Source of the DNA: Xylogone sp. PMI_703
Lineage: Eukaryota; Ascomycota; Leotiomycetes
Direction of reading: 5' to 3'
NCBI GenBank assembly: GCA_021399445.1
Contig: JAJTUQ010000006.1
Coordinates: 434,001-498,000 of the forward strand
DNA length: 64,000 nt
Below are positions 9,958 to 21,340 of this stretch, piece after piece. Positions within the stretch are counted from its first letter, which is position 1; every line of letters starts with the position of its first letter. A model generated the notes under the pieces. The model saw only the letters and a list, made by a program, of their open reading frames with translations. It did not search any database and was not told the DNA's origin. The translations under genes and the position numbers were made by a program.

Positions 9958-12900
9958 ATGAAACATGAGGATTATTTGCTGGGGTGGATCTGCGCCCTCC
10001 CCTTGGAGTTATCTGCCGCCGAAAGCATGTTGGATGAACAGCATCAGGACCTACCAATTCGTCAATTTGACCAAAATATCTATAGTTTGGGCAGTATTGG
10101 AGTACACAATGTGGTTATCGCCTGTCTACCTGCTGGAGTCACAGGCACGACATCAGCAGCTAAGGTGGCAACTGACATGATAAGGAATTTTACCAAATTG
10201 AGATCCGTGCTCATGATAGGGATCGGAGGTGGGGTGCCCAGTGAAAAACATGATATTCGGCTTGGAGATGTTGTGGTCGGTATGCCTACTGGAGAATATG
10301 GGGGTGTCATCCAGTTTGATTTCGGAAGGGCTACCGCAGATGGGACATTCTCGCGGGTTGGAGTGCTATCCAAACCCCCAGGAGTACTACTTAGTACATT
10401 GGCATCCTTAAGGGCAAGACATGAAAGGGAACATCCTCAGTTGATTAAATACATCTCGGATGCGATGCCCAGAACTTCGAGATTTGCATACCCTGGAATG
10501 CAGAACGACTCACTATACGAGGCAAATTATGATCATAAATCCGGAGAGAGAACCTGTTCACGATGTGACAGTAGCAGATTGATCCTTCGAGAGGCACGGT
10601 CCTTCGAACACCCGAAAATTCATTACGGCCTAATCGCCTCCGGAAATAGAGTGACCAAGAGCGGAGCCATGAGAGAGAAATTCAAGGATCAGGGCGTGCT
10701 ATGCACTGAGATGGAGGCGGCTGGATTAATGGACAGTTTCCCTTGTCTCGTCCATCCGGGGGATAGCCGACTATTCTGACTCGCACAAGAATAGAGACTA
10801 GCAACATTATGCAGCATTGACGGCAGCTGCATATGCGAAAGAGCTTGTGAACGCTTTACCTACTGCTATTGTTCGAAGCTCTATTACTGCAGCTGATGCT
10901 CTAGATCTCGACGTCGATGGAAGGGAACCGTTGCAAGTAGGGAGCCAAGATAGCGAAAGCGAAACGTCCAGCCAGAGTAGCATGACTTTGATAAACGATT
11001 CGGAGCTTAATCTGATATCTACAGCAGCTGAAGAAGTAGCCCATATCCTTGCATCTGATCAACGGCTCAAGCCACTCTACACATCCGGCGTTTTACGCAT
11101 GGCAGCCCCAGTGTTCCGCCGGAACTTAATGGAAGTGCTGATCAGCTTTGGGAAAGAGATACGTAAGGGAGCTCGAGCTCCTTTGGAACAGGCGGTGGCC
11201 TGGATTCTAATCCATAGAAGGGATCATATAGCATTCACCATTTATGAGGATGTTTCCCCGCCATAAGACTTCCCTGCAGCTGAGAGGTTACGCCTTGATC
11301 AAATCCCCTTAGGCGAACGGGAGCACTTACAGCGATTCATCAATGACCGATTTCCGATATCTCAACAGAAACCATCCAAGGGGAACCAGGAAGCAGATTT
11401 AGATTACGAGATACAGGAGTCTGCAGAGGTAGGGGAGGACGATGATGCTCCACCAGAGCTGAGAACACTTACTGATGTCCACGATCTACGCCCGATTCTA
11501 TGCATGGGCGAAGCGTACTGGGAATCTTACAGAAGAATGAAGTCAATAATTTTTCCTTCACCAAGCCAGCAGCTAGAGAGGGCACTGGGAAGGTACCTGC
11601 CTAAGGATGGTGGGCCGCAGACTGTTAATTGCTTGATTGAATGGGAACTCCTCCAATATATGGATTCCGAGTCAGTGAAGGTGACGGAACTTGACTCTAT
11701 ATTTACCTTGACAGGTAATCTTGATTGTGCTTATGCAGCAAGGTTAGGTGATTACATGAGTCAGAAATGGACTACTGGGGATACAATGGTGGCGGCCATT
11801 AAAGAGCTGATTAGTCCCTTCGTTAATAGAAGCCGCCAAGTTGATCAGGGTACGTGAGCACTGTAGCAAAACCACCAAAATGATCTGATTCCGTACCAAA
11901 TTCAAAAGCTTCCTATGAACCACTTACTAACTAAAATTGCAGATATGCAACTAGAAATTACGAGATACTTAGGCTCAGAACATCAGTTTCAAATTCGGCT
12001 ACAACCTAAAGAGAATGAAAAGGAGCAAGCGATGGTGCAAGTATGAGGATTATTCCACCAAATTGTAGAGACATTGGAACAGCTAGCCTGGCTAGCTACA
12101 ACTCTGCGTCTGTGCAGAGGAGAAAAACTCACTGTTTCGGAGATTAGCATTCAGACCCAGCAAATAGAGATTAATAGTTCATTCGAACCGGTCTTCCAAT
12201 TGTCACTGTTCGATCAGACCCTCGAAGCAACACCTGCAGCTGAGAAACCAGGTCAATGCTGGACTTCCTTGTTCACTGAAAGTGTTCTTGCACACGGCTT
12301 CTCTTCTTTTCATGAAAATCGACCAGAAGGCGTTTTAGGGCTCGAAACTCATGGCATTGTTTGCGAAAGTCAAATATCCCATTTATTTTATTGACAGAAT
12401 CACTCTCGCTGGGGATTCAACGCTGCTTATACCAGTGGTCTCAGTTGATGATTCCATTCAATGGCACTACCTGCGTGGGAATGATCGTTTTGAGCAGGCG
12501 AAGCAACACGCTAAAGTTGTTGATTCAAAGTTACAAACTTTTGATTTTCAAGCATTGACAAAACTCAGAGCATTCTTAGGGTTTTGCACTACCTCAGAAG
12601 TTGTCTTGGGCACAAGAACGTTTAGCAAAACTAGAATTCTAGAGTCAAGTGTGCCTCGCACCGGCCCCAAACTTACATTCAAGCTTGAGGGTCCGATTAC
12701 TGCCGGCGTCAATGCCAAAGGCCATGCCGTACTCAATTTAGGCAGCACTTGGAAGCTAAGAGGAAGGGAGTCTAGCCAGATTGAAAGTGAGCAGCTCACG
12801 CTTGATGACCGTCTCCAGCAGGCTAAGCTGGCACCGGCTCTCCTTTACGATAATCAAACTTGCCGAGCTTTTCTCACTTCAGAATTAAGTGCTATTCTCC

Positions 12901-13820
12901 ATATGGTATCTGCATACCTGGAGGCCAACTCACAACTAGAAGATAAATCAATTCCATACGCGGAACCATCACCGGACGGAGGAGAAGCTGCCTATAAAGC
13001 TATAGTAAAAGCAAAAGATATAGATGTACCGTTCGGAGTGGGAGAGTCCAGAAAATACAGTGCTATCATCGATGATTTCTTGCGAATATTTGAACAGAGG
13101 AAAATGCAAACTCGTGCACGAAGGCAAGAGGTTGAAGTCTCTCTCAAAGTTGGTTTAAGGGGCTGGGACTTTGCCGATCTTCAGGAGAAGACAGTTGAGT
13201 TCTTCGAGAGAGAGCTCCCCACTAGCCTTCTATCGAGACGGCCTGTTTGGTGGAAGCTTTTCAAGAAGTCCAGCATCATCATCCTTTTCGGCGAAAATAT
13301 TCGCCATCCGATCTGCAAATCTGCTGAAAATCATGGGAAATTTTGCAATGCATGGGCTGAGATCCCCGCTGACAAGAATATGCTTCTGGCTAGCATTACA
13401 TCATTGATGAGATTGAAGAGAAGCCGTTGCAAACACCCGAACAAGTACACAGGTTACTACATGATTTCTGACAAATTAGCCTGGGCGCGGCCGATACATT
13501 CGCAACTGTTTGATCCCTGTGTTGAAGGCGGTTCCTGTAATCCGGTGCAAACCATGTTTAAAGTTGGTAGGCTTCGATATTGGCCCAAGGATATCTTTCT
13601 TCAGCGTCCTGGCCCAATCCAGGATAAAGGTGCTCTTCTCTTTGGAGATGTACCAAGTGATTTTGCTTCTCGTCCATGCCACCTGGTGGCATCAATACCT
13701 CCGAGGCATTATTCTATCCCCTTTCTTGCGGCAATCTCTACGGTTCTGTTTGTTCTTACTTACAGCATATCGCGATGGTTTCCTACCGTTGGAGAGAGCG
13801 GTCTAGAGGTGTGGAAGTAA
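9958..13820 (+). pseudogene. Large purine-nucleoside-phosphorylase-domain protein, broken
   Basis: The N-terminal part (9958-10779) is a PNP_UDP_1 domain of the kind heading fungal NLR-like proteins: LGWICALPLELSAAE, MIGIGGGVPS, IRLGDVVVG and CTEMEAAGLMD. An extra base near 10752 shifts the frame. The expected RGIADYSDSH then follows in another frame, up to a TAG at 10799-10801 where a Trp codon is expected. Further damage is a TAA at 11264-11266, a TGA at 12044-12046 and a frameshift near 12345-12351. A normal intron (11850-11942) still joins in frame. The C-terminal half holds a module starting CWTSLFTESVLAHGF, then PEGVLGLE and MALFAKVKYPIYF, and ends with a membrane helix (FLAAISTVLFVLTYSI). 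There is no NACHT/P-loop. Most nonsense changes fit C-to-T or G-to-A transitions. Confidence 0.75.
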
Positions 13821-14268
13821 TATATCCTCTTTGCATATCTCTCAATATGTTAGCAAGCCCACATCCATTAATCCAAAGCTAGTAATTGGATATGTATAAA
13901 TACAACATGTCAATCGAATTATTTAGTAACTAAACTCTCGTATGGTAAACATGATAATATCGATAAAGTAATCATGATTATGGAATGCCTTTATTTAACG
14001 ATCAAGTAACGTGTTAATTTTATGTAAAAAGCTCATACAATGTTGACTAGGCTATGGCAATATAACAATGTGATAATGTAGAAAATTTTGCAGATAACTA
14101 TAAATTGAACCAAAGACTAAAGCCACTGAATAGCTGCATGTAGAGCTATATATATAAACTTCCGGAGTGCTCAATATATCTGTGTATTTACAATCATACA
14201 CCGGATATTCGGCTATCAGCCTCAGGCCATACTTTCAGCAACAGACTCTTCAAACATACAAGTTCCAA
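13821..14268. other. AT-rich gap
   Basis: Spacer after the broken PNP-domain gene. No feature recognised. Confidence 0.4.
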
Positions 14269-14598
14269 GGCTCCGTTCGGATTAGGCGAATTGTTCGAAT
14301 CCTCGAATTCGAACAAATCCGTCCAGATTTGATTGTATTCAATTTGATTAGTCGATTTGATTATTGATAGATTAGTATTTAATAAATTAATTGTTCCTCG
14401 GAATATCCGATTATATATTCTTACCTACACCGCTCCCTGATAAAGATAAACTAAATCATGTGACGCAAATCAGCAAATCAAACGGATCGATTCGGATTTA
14501 TAAACAAATTTGTACAGATTTTCAGCCAATCAAATCCGTGCAAACGGATCGGACTCAGATGTAGCCAATATCCCATTCAATTCGGTTCGAATGGAGCC
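14269..14598. repeat. Possible degenerate MITE, about 330 bp
   Basis: Ends read GGCTCCGTTCGG and, inverted, GGCTCCATTCGA (10 of 12 matching). The interior has many short AATCCG/CGGATT motifs in both orientations, including GAACAAATCCG. A similar motif cluster, including the same 11-mer, occurs at 39885-40020. No target-site duplication is clear. It would be a non-autonomous element. Confidence 0.35.
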
Positions 14599-14749
14599 TT
14601 ACATGATACAACTAAGTTGTATAATAAAGTCTAGTGTTTCTTCGCTTTGTTCTATTCTAGCTGTGCATATATTCCCTCACTCATCATTCCTGAACGAAAG
14701 TCGCCCAAAATGTTGTCTTACAATTACCTTTTACCAGCGCTTTATTTCA

Positions 14750-15483
14750 ATGTATGTATATTTATCCTGTTTCGTGGCGTTTTCTGTTTCTAACCAAGCC
14801 GCAGGCTACGATTCAAATAGCAGTATGAATCATCCTCGATCTTCTGACTTTATACGTTTAAGCTTACTCAAGCACTGAGAAGGTTAACTTAGGGAATCCA
14901 AGTACTGGTGGAGGGCTAATCTATTTACATGCCGTTGCTGGAACCCTGAGAACTGAGCTAGGTGTATGCATTGAAAACTCTTCGCCCAGGCACTTAACTG
15001 ATAATATTTTGTCTAGTTCGAACCAAATTTCGTAGCTTCGTTGAATAATGGAATGGACTTTGCGACCGTTGACCCCTCTGGTGACATCGGTCGATTTAGT
15101 ACGAAAACCGTCTTATACCCAGATGATGGTGATATTCCTTTTGAGCTGGAATTAACGGGCATTCAATATCTCACGGACGAAATCCGTGCCATCACAACAA
15201 CAAACTCAACATCAGGCCTGGCTGTCCCGTATGGCTCAACTTATTCCGGCAAGTAATTTTATAATCATTAATTATAAGATTTCGATACTAACCGAACTAT
15301 TTAGTGTGGACACCGACGTTTCGAGGAGGAAGTTCAAAGTATGCATTTTTAGAGAATAGTGTCTGGGTTGGTAGCGAGACTGTTAGTGATAGTCCTACTC
15401 CCGGTGAATTTTTTATCGGGGTGAAGATTAGCCAAGTGTTTTCTACAAACACTAGTGTGGTGATCGGGCATGAATTTCCATGA
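14750..15483 (+). CDS. Hypothetical, possibly secreted protein, about 194 aa
   Basis: Proposed exons 14750-14822, 14863-14963, 15017-15248 and 15305-15483 join in frame (585 nt). The N-terminus MYVYLSCFVAFSVSNQAAG looks like a short signal peptide. The remainder is Gly/Thr/Ser-rich and likely beta-structured, with no family I recognise. The third intron would use a GC donor (GCAAGT at 15249) with acceptor TTTAG, giving YSG|VWTPTF. The first intron is only 40 nt, so exon 1 is the least certain part; exons 3 and 4 are the best supported. A decayed gene is an alternative. Confidence 0.42.
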
Positions 15484-16431
15484 AGAAATAAGAATAGTGG
15501 AAACGTTGAAGGTCAATTATACTATGATATCATAATAGCATTATCGGAGCATAGCAATGAGGTTAATGAACTATCATTCAATGTAAATACTATACTCTCA
15601 AGTAAGAAGATATTCTCGGAAGTTGTAAGTGATTTTTCATGCGCAACTGCGTCGTAGCTTGAAGTATGCTTCTAGGATTAGCGGGTCAAATTGTATTTCT
15701 AGTTACAGATATTTTACACCTTGAAGCAGCAGTTCAGAGGATCAATGCAATAATGATGTCCAAATTCCTCACCCTTCTATATAAGTCTGTGATCTCTCCA
15801 AGAGAAGTACGTTTAGTGGAGGCGACACCTATCCTTCTGTTATAAACTGAGCTCTAGTCAATCCCACTTTCTCGCTGTTTTTTTTGTGTTTCTCCTTTCG
15901 ATACTTTCACCATAGCATGATTTCCTGACCAATTTTGATATATTTGCCTATTAAGGTGGCCTAGCTCCCTACAAAGAGTGTAATTTCTTAGTATTACCGT
16001 ATAGCTTAGCCAAGTTTTTTCCTCAGCAAAACTGCATGCTAAAATATCAAGTGCGAAAAATATGAAACGTCGCCTTTTTAAATTAGTAGTGATAGGTTCT
16101 ATAACAGAAGAAATCGGGCGTATCGTTATGAGCGTAGTTGATATTTTGCCAGAAACCAGTACTTCCACTTGCACCTCTTCCGAGGAAATGCCAGAAAAAC
16201 ACGCCAGGTTGTAGAGCGTTTGATTGTACTCAGACCAACAGCGAGTAGATTTATTTTATATACAAATAATTACAAGTTTTAGCCAGGTACTTGGTGTATA
16301 TGGCATCCTATTCACGATCCAAATTTTCCACACTGCAATATTCAGGAGGTAAAATTGCCAGATGTGCCTCTTCACACCTAATCATCATTACTTTCGATAG
16401 ATATTACTAGGATTCTTCAAAGTCTCTTCTA
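15484..16431. other. Intergenic gap
   Basis: 3' flanks of the preceding hypothetical gene and the dehalogenase-like gene. A short minus-strand open frame at 15854-16174 has no family features. Nothing else recognised. Confidence 0.4.
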
Positions 16432-17340
16432 TTATAACCCTTCGAAGCACGTAGCCAGCCAATCGGAAATCTCACGGCCGATTTCATGCGGATAGTCTTC
16501 TTGTACAAAATGGAAGCCTTCCCCAAGATACACATTTCGAGTGTTGTGCAGCTGTTGAATCAATTTTTCCGCTCGTGATTTGTTAATAAAAATTCCTGGT
16601 GTGACCCAGAAGAATAGCTTTGGATGATCACTAGCGAGTAGCCATGCCATGTACTTTTCCGCCATGCTCCACACATCCAAAGGCTGATATGCGATTGGAA
16701 GCTCGTTTGGGAATCTATAGACCGGCTCTCGTGATTCAGGAGAGACAAAAGGTTTGCGATAGTGATCCATCTCTTCCCCTAGCGGACGCACAATGCCGTT
16801 TGGTAAAATGCGTTCAATAAATAAGTTTTGGTCGATAAGTAGCGTTCGCCCAATTTCCGGATTTCGAAACTGCTGGAAATTGTGAATAAACTCTTCCGGA
16901 AACTCACTCCAGTTGTCCGTTGGTGGAAGGAACTCCATGAAGACCAGCCCGGCAACTCGGTCTTCATGTCGTCGCGCCCAGTCAAATCCTAGGGCAGAGC
17001 CCCAATCATGAACAATCAGTATCACCTTCTCAGTCGGTAAGACTATGTCCAGGAACGCATCCAGATACCGCTGGTGATCCATGACTCTGTAAGTTAGGCT
17101 TGATACTTTGTCTGAATCACCAAAACCAATCAAGTCAGGGGCGATGCAGCGGTTCCATTTGGCAGCATAGGGAATAATATTCCGCCATAAATACGAGGAT
17201 GTTGGGTTACCATGAAGGAATACTGTCACCGTTGATTTGGATGTCCCAACGTCTACGAATGCCATGTTAGACCCCAAGACCTCGATCTTCCTTTTGCTAA
17301 ATGGGAAATCAGCAGATATTGCTTTTGATACATTGGCCAT
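16432..17340 (-). CDS. Haloalkane-dehalogenase-like alpha/beta hydrolase, 302 aa
   Basis: Single-exon gene of typical length for haloalkane dehalogenases (about 290-310 aa). Active-site elements sit where expected for the Asp-His-Glu subfamily: HGNPTSSYLWRN with halide-contacting Asn45, nucleophile Asp112 followed by Trp113 in VHDWGSALGFDWA, Glu136 in VFMEF, and His277 in EGFHFVQEDYP. The cap region includes RILPNGIVRPL. The DW pair and Asn45 favour dehalogenase over epoxide hydrolase, which would carry two cap tyrosines. Predicted reaction: hydrolysis of a carbon-halogen bond to alcohol and halide in the cytosol. The lack of introns among intron-rich neighbours suggests acquisition from bacteria. 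Start at the first ATG; Met26 is a weaker alternative. Confidence 0.87.
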   Translation of the reverse strand: MANVSKAISADFPFSKRKIEVLGSNMAFVDVGTSKSTVTVFLHGNPTSSYLWRNIIPYAAKWNRCIAPDLIGFGDSDKVSSLTYRVMDHQRYLDAFLDIVLPTEKVILIVHDWGSALGFDWARRHEDRVAGLVFMEFLPPTDNWSEFPEEFIHNFQQFRNPEIGRTLLIDQNLFIERILPNGIVRPLGEEMDHYRKPFVSPESREPVYRFPNELPIAYQPLDVWSMAEKYMAWLLASDHPKLFFWVTPGIFINKSRAEKLIQQLHNTRNVYLGEGFHFVQEDYPHEIGREISDWLATCFEGL

Positions 17341-18273
17341 CCCTAGTTAGGTTAGACAGCGGTAATTTTTGGGACTAAAGAGATTCTGATCAGGATAATC
17401 TAATAAGAATAACTCAGTTCAAAATGGAGGGGGATTCGAATAATTGTTCATATATGTTTGGAGGGAATTGGAAGCTCCGTTCTGCTCATTCCAAATACAT
17501 GTCGCTCGTGTCTACTCTGAATTTATGTAATTGATAACTAATATTCGGGTGAGCTCCTTATGATATATCCTATTTAGTATTGCATAATCACCCAGTAGTT
17601 CATATTGCTTCCGCGTATCTCTTATTCTCAATTAGTAGTTTTTGGTTGACCATAGTGAACAACACCAGTTTTGGCTAAATAATTTATGTATTTAAAGTGT
17701 GATAAAGTAATTGAATTTCACAATCAATCAATTCAATATGAATTAGAATGATTGTAAAGATTTTCTGATATCTTGGATTACCATAATCGTGTCGCCTGTG
17801 ATGCATTGTGATTACTGTAATCACAATTACTGCGCTGTGATTTCGACGGCCCCAACCGATGAAAAGCGGAGAACGTAACATGAAGGCTATACCCATGAAT
17901 TTCAAAAACTTGTGTAATTCACTAGCGCAGGCACAAGGGCCGCATATCTAGTTAGGGATGCTTGAGAATATATAGCTGTTGTAGCAAACGTTACTGATCG
18001 CGTAATCAATGCGGAGGTAAAGAATAAGGAGCCTTAAAATGGTTGCCGAGCCGGCTCTTGCGAAATAAATGACTCCAATAAGAATTTGTAATCTTCTATT
18101 ATATGAATTTAGATATTCACTTCCTCCCCAACAAGTAATTTTAAATGATGACGTCTCCTTCGACTAAACGAAAATTTATTATTGAAGATTTAAACCCCCT
18201 ATGCTAACCACAACCGCAGTCGATATTCATTGATATCAAATTGCGACGACGACTGGCGCATTTTGCCTTTACG
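17341..18273. promoter_or_regulatory. Divergent promoter region with a near-central inverted repeat
   Basis: A 933-bp region between the dehalogenase-like gene (-) and the gene at 18274 (+). It contains a perfect 11-bp inverted repeat at 17805-17827 (listed separately). Otherwise it is AT-rich with no credible frame. Confidence 0.45.
17805..17827. repeat. Perfect inverted repeat, 11-bp arms, 1-bp spacer
   Basis: Arms ATTGTGATTAC (17805-17815) and GTAATCACAAT (17817-17827) are exact reverse complements. It lies about 450-465 bp from each of two divergent start codons. It could be a dimeric regulator site, or a chance hairpin in AT-rich DNA. Confidence 0.5.
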
Positions 18274-19102
18274 ATGGAAGTAAAATCTAACAGGTATGGG
18301 CAATACGCAGACTAGAACTATTCTTTCGAACTAATTGTTTCTCGATAGCTCTGACCTCCTACAGAGTATTATTCAAGCAAATGGTGGCTTGGAAAACTGG
18401 GACAATATTCAGTCGATCACGACAACTTTCATGTTTTCGGGGCCGACACTCACTCTCAAAGGTTTCCCAGGTCATCATGAAGTTAAAGCAGTTATCGATA
18501 CAAAGGCCCAAAAAGTCACATTTGAAAAACTGGGTAATATTTGTGGGACTTACATGCCAACAAGAACAGAAGTTGGATTATTAGGCTCTGGAACCTCCCT
18601 TGACGTTCGAGAGCAACCGAAGAGGGCGTTTAAAAATCATACCGTAAACACGCAATGGGATCAACATCATCTATTGTACTTTCTTGGATATGCAATTTGG
18701 TATTACTTCAATATGCCTTTTTGTTTTCTGCTCCCAGGTTTTCATACTGAAGAGCTTAACCAACAGGAGAGAGAGAATGGGGAAGTTTGGAGGGTTTTGC
18801 AGGTTACGTTTCCAGAGCATTTTCCAACCCATACTAAAGTTCAACGGCTTTACTTTGACCAGCAATATCGTTTGCGCCGTATGGAATATCAAGTGGACAT
18901 AATTGCTCCAATACCAACGTCACACCTCTGCTACGACCACCGAATATTTGATGGTCTCATACTTCCAACTTTTCGGTTTGCCAACCTATTCCCTCCAGCG
19001 ATTTCAAATACAACGGCATTTACAATTCAAGTTATGGATGTTGAAGTTAACAAAACTCCCACACACTATAAGCTCTCCAATCTTGAGAATAAAGGCGTGT
19101 GA
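18274..19102 (+). CDS. Conserved protein resembling a bacterial hypothetical family, 257 aa
   Basis: Exon 1 (18274-18293, MEVKSN) and exon 2 (18349-19102) join in frame across a 55-nt intron (774 nt). Features are GGLENWDNIQSITTTF near the N-terminus, DQHHLLYFLGYAIWYYFNMP, the stretch PGFHTEELNQQERENGEVWR, then a Tyr/Phe-rich C-terminal half (LYFDQQYRLRRMEYQVD, DHRIFDGLILPTFR). From memory this matches an unnamed bacterial family that reads HGGLxRWxxVxSI, GYAMWTYL, PGFETEEL and FDGLxVPTRR. The function is unknown; the sequence suggests a lipocalin- or LolA-like beta fold without a signal peptide. Divergent from the dehalogenase-like gene, so the two may work together. Confidence 0.7.
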
Positions 19103-20378
19103 GCAAGTGATTAAGATAAAATGTGCGGAGATAAACCCGCTTTTCAATTGATTGGGGTGAGCGAAGAGGTTGAGGTACTAGTAGGTTGATGTGAGGTAGC
19201 CTAGGAAAGCCAACTGCTTCGACAAGGTGGGATCGTGGATCTTTAGGCTCCGAACGTCCTGGCTCATATGAAGCTGGAATGATGTCTGTCTAAGCGCGGA
19301 AGCGATTGGTAGCATTGAAACAATTGGAGATGGCTACAGCCTACGAGAATAAATTTATGTAATGAATCAAGTAATTAGCCAGGAAATCAAAAAGTGCTGG
19401 TTTGTCGAAAGTCAGTTGGTTCGACTGGTGACGGTTAGAATGCTCACTAACGACCCCTCCTAAAATCCATGATTTGCAGACATAAGTTAACAGTAACGCT
19501 TAATTACTAGTCAGCGGTGGGAGGATTGAGTGATATCCCACACGGTTCTGGCTTTTGTGGCGGAGCAAGCATTCCATAGTCCCAAGAATTAGTAAGTATG
19601 CATCTTCGAATGAGTGGTTTTTACAGAATCTGAGGATTAGCGCTTGCTTAGCATATCCCTATAACAAGGAATAATGTTCTTATGTTGAGACTAATCAAGT
19701 AACTATCGACTTGAATATATAAAGTGCATAAGACTCTTCACCGAGGTCTATTGCATTTTTTGATGAATCATCTTGAATTGTTGATTACTCATTTGCCTTT
19801 CTTGATTATTGGATGCTTCCACATACTACTTGGCAAACTAGGGCCCGCACTAGCTAAGGCCATATGCAAGATATCGCTAGCATAGAAGGAGGCTTTCCTG
19901 CGCTATTAGTCTAGGATATGTGGAGAATACACAATCTAGTTGGTTTGGGGGACCTAACTCTGCTCGTAGCCGGGGCCATGGAAAGCTGTGGATGCACTCA
20001 TATAAAAACTCCCTTTTCAAAGGAGAGTAGATATGCTGGGCACTATAATTACAGCAGTGTGATTTGTATGAACTCCGTATCATCTTATGCCAGCGTGATC
20101 ATATAATCCGAGAGGAAGACTGGGATATCTTAATCTGCACAAACCGTAGTGGCTTCGGGGTTACCGTTTCTATATTATTAAATCGAAGAGTCCGAGCATT
20201 TATCTCATAACTTTATACGCTCGAAAAGTATATAGGGACTGCATCTATCGTCGGCCGAGATATTAATTCCGTATGTCTCACGATCACTCTATAGAGTCTT
20301 TATCAGACCACTGAACACATTGCTTTCTGAACATTGTTGCCAAATAAACTTTAACGGCACGGTATCAATACCTGCAGC
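19103..20378. other. Long intergenic gap
   Basis: No gene recognised. Short opposed open frames at 19877-20106 have no family features. Could hold an eroded repeat. Confidence 0.4.
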
Positions 20379-21340
20379 ATGCCCTCCTATCTCATCACTG
20401 GTTCCAGCCGAGGACTTGGCCTAGGCTTTGCAACTGAGCTGGTTAGCCTTCTCATATAGGCGCTTCTGGTGAAGCACTTGCTGATACTTTAGACAGCTCA
20501 AGGATCCAAATAATATAGTTATTGCAACGGCGCGAGACCCTACTAGCTCAAAGGGACTACAAGACCTTAAAGCTAAATATAGCGATCGTATCCACCTTAT
20601 TAAGCTAGATGTTACCAATCAGGCGAGCATTGATAAAGCAGTGAAGGAGACCTCCAGCCTACTTCCTTCTGGATTGGACAATCTCATTAGCAATGCTGGC
20701 TACACTGGTGATCCTTTCGCAACGTGGGAGACAATGTAAGTCAATATGGGAGATATGCATATTCTCACGTATAGCTAACTAGTTGCAGGGATGTTCATAC
20801 AACTACACAAGAAGTGGCGTTCAGCGTTGAGACGCATATAAGTGTTATACGATCGTTCCATCCGCTCGTGCTTCAGAGCCAACAGAAAATAATCCTTGTT
20901 ATCTCATCAGTTCTTGGCTCCGTAGAACTAGCACCTATGTTTCCCATCTCTAACAGTTATTCAGTAGCTAGGGCGGCGCTCAATATGTAAGTCAACTGGG
21001 GATATATAATATTTTAATTAACTTATGAAATTAAGGGCGATCCGAAAATGGAGTGGGGTTATGAAAGACGGTGTTACGATGGCCCTTATACATCCCGGTT
21101 AGTCTTTTCAATACCAGGATGGAGCTAATTTTAAGAGTGATTACTGACACGTTCGCAGGATATGTTGGTGAAACGGAGGTGGGTAGTGCAATTCTGGATT
21201 GGATAAAGAAAAATGCACCGGATTTGCCAATTCTTACCATTAAACAATCTGCCGTCGATTGTGTGAAGGTTTTGAATGAACTCACTCACGAGGATCATGG
21301 AGCGTTTTATAATCATGATGGTACAAAACTGCCTTTCTAA
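20379..21340 (+). CDS. Short-chain dehydrogenase-like protein with altered catalytic Lys, 247 aa
   Basis: Five exons, 20379-20441, 20497-20735, 20789-20986, 21036-21097 and 21159-21340, join in frame (744 nt), restoring TEL|LKDPNNIVIATARDP and HPG|YVGETEVG. SDR landmarks are LITGSSRGLG (residues 5-14), LDVTN, LISNAG, and a Ser in VISSVLGS. The active-site motif reads YSVAR where YxxxK is expected, so the catalytic Lys is an Arg. This may abolish or change activity. The closest style is fungal SDRs related to sniffer/carbonyl reductases. Two introns use GTTAG donors. Cytosolic; substrate unknown. Confidence 0.8.

Noticed and set aside
10752..10801. Intron to explain the frame break in the nucleoside-phosphorylase domain
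   Set aside because: The expected conserved protein sequence is present without a gap in the next frame, so a one-base insertion explains it better.
14510..14749. Longer open frame running into the secreted candidate
   Set aside because: The part before 14750 overlaps the repeat and lacks an ATG with protein-like sequence; only the part from 14750 is used.
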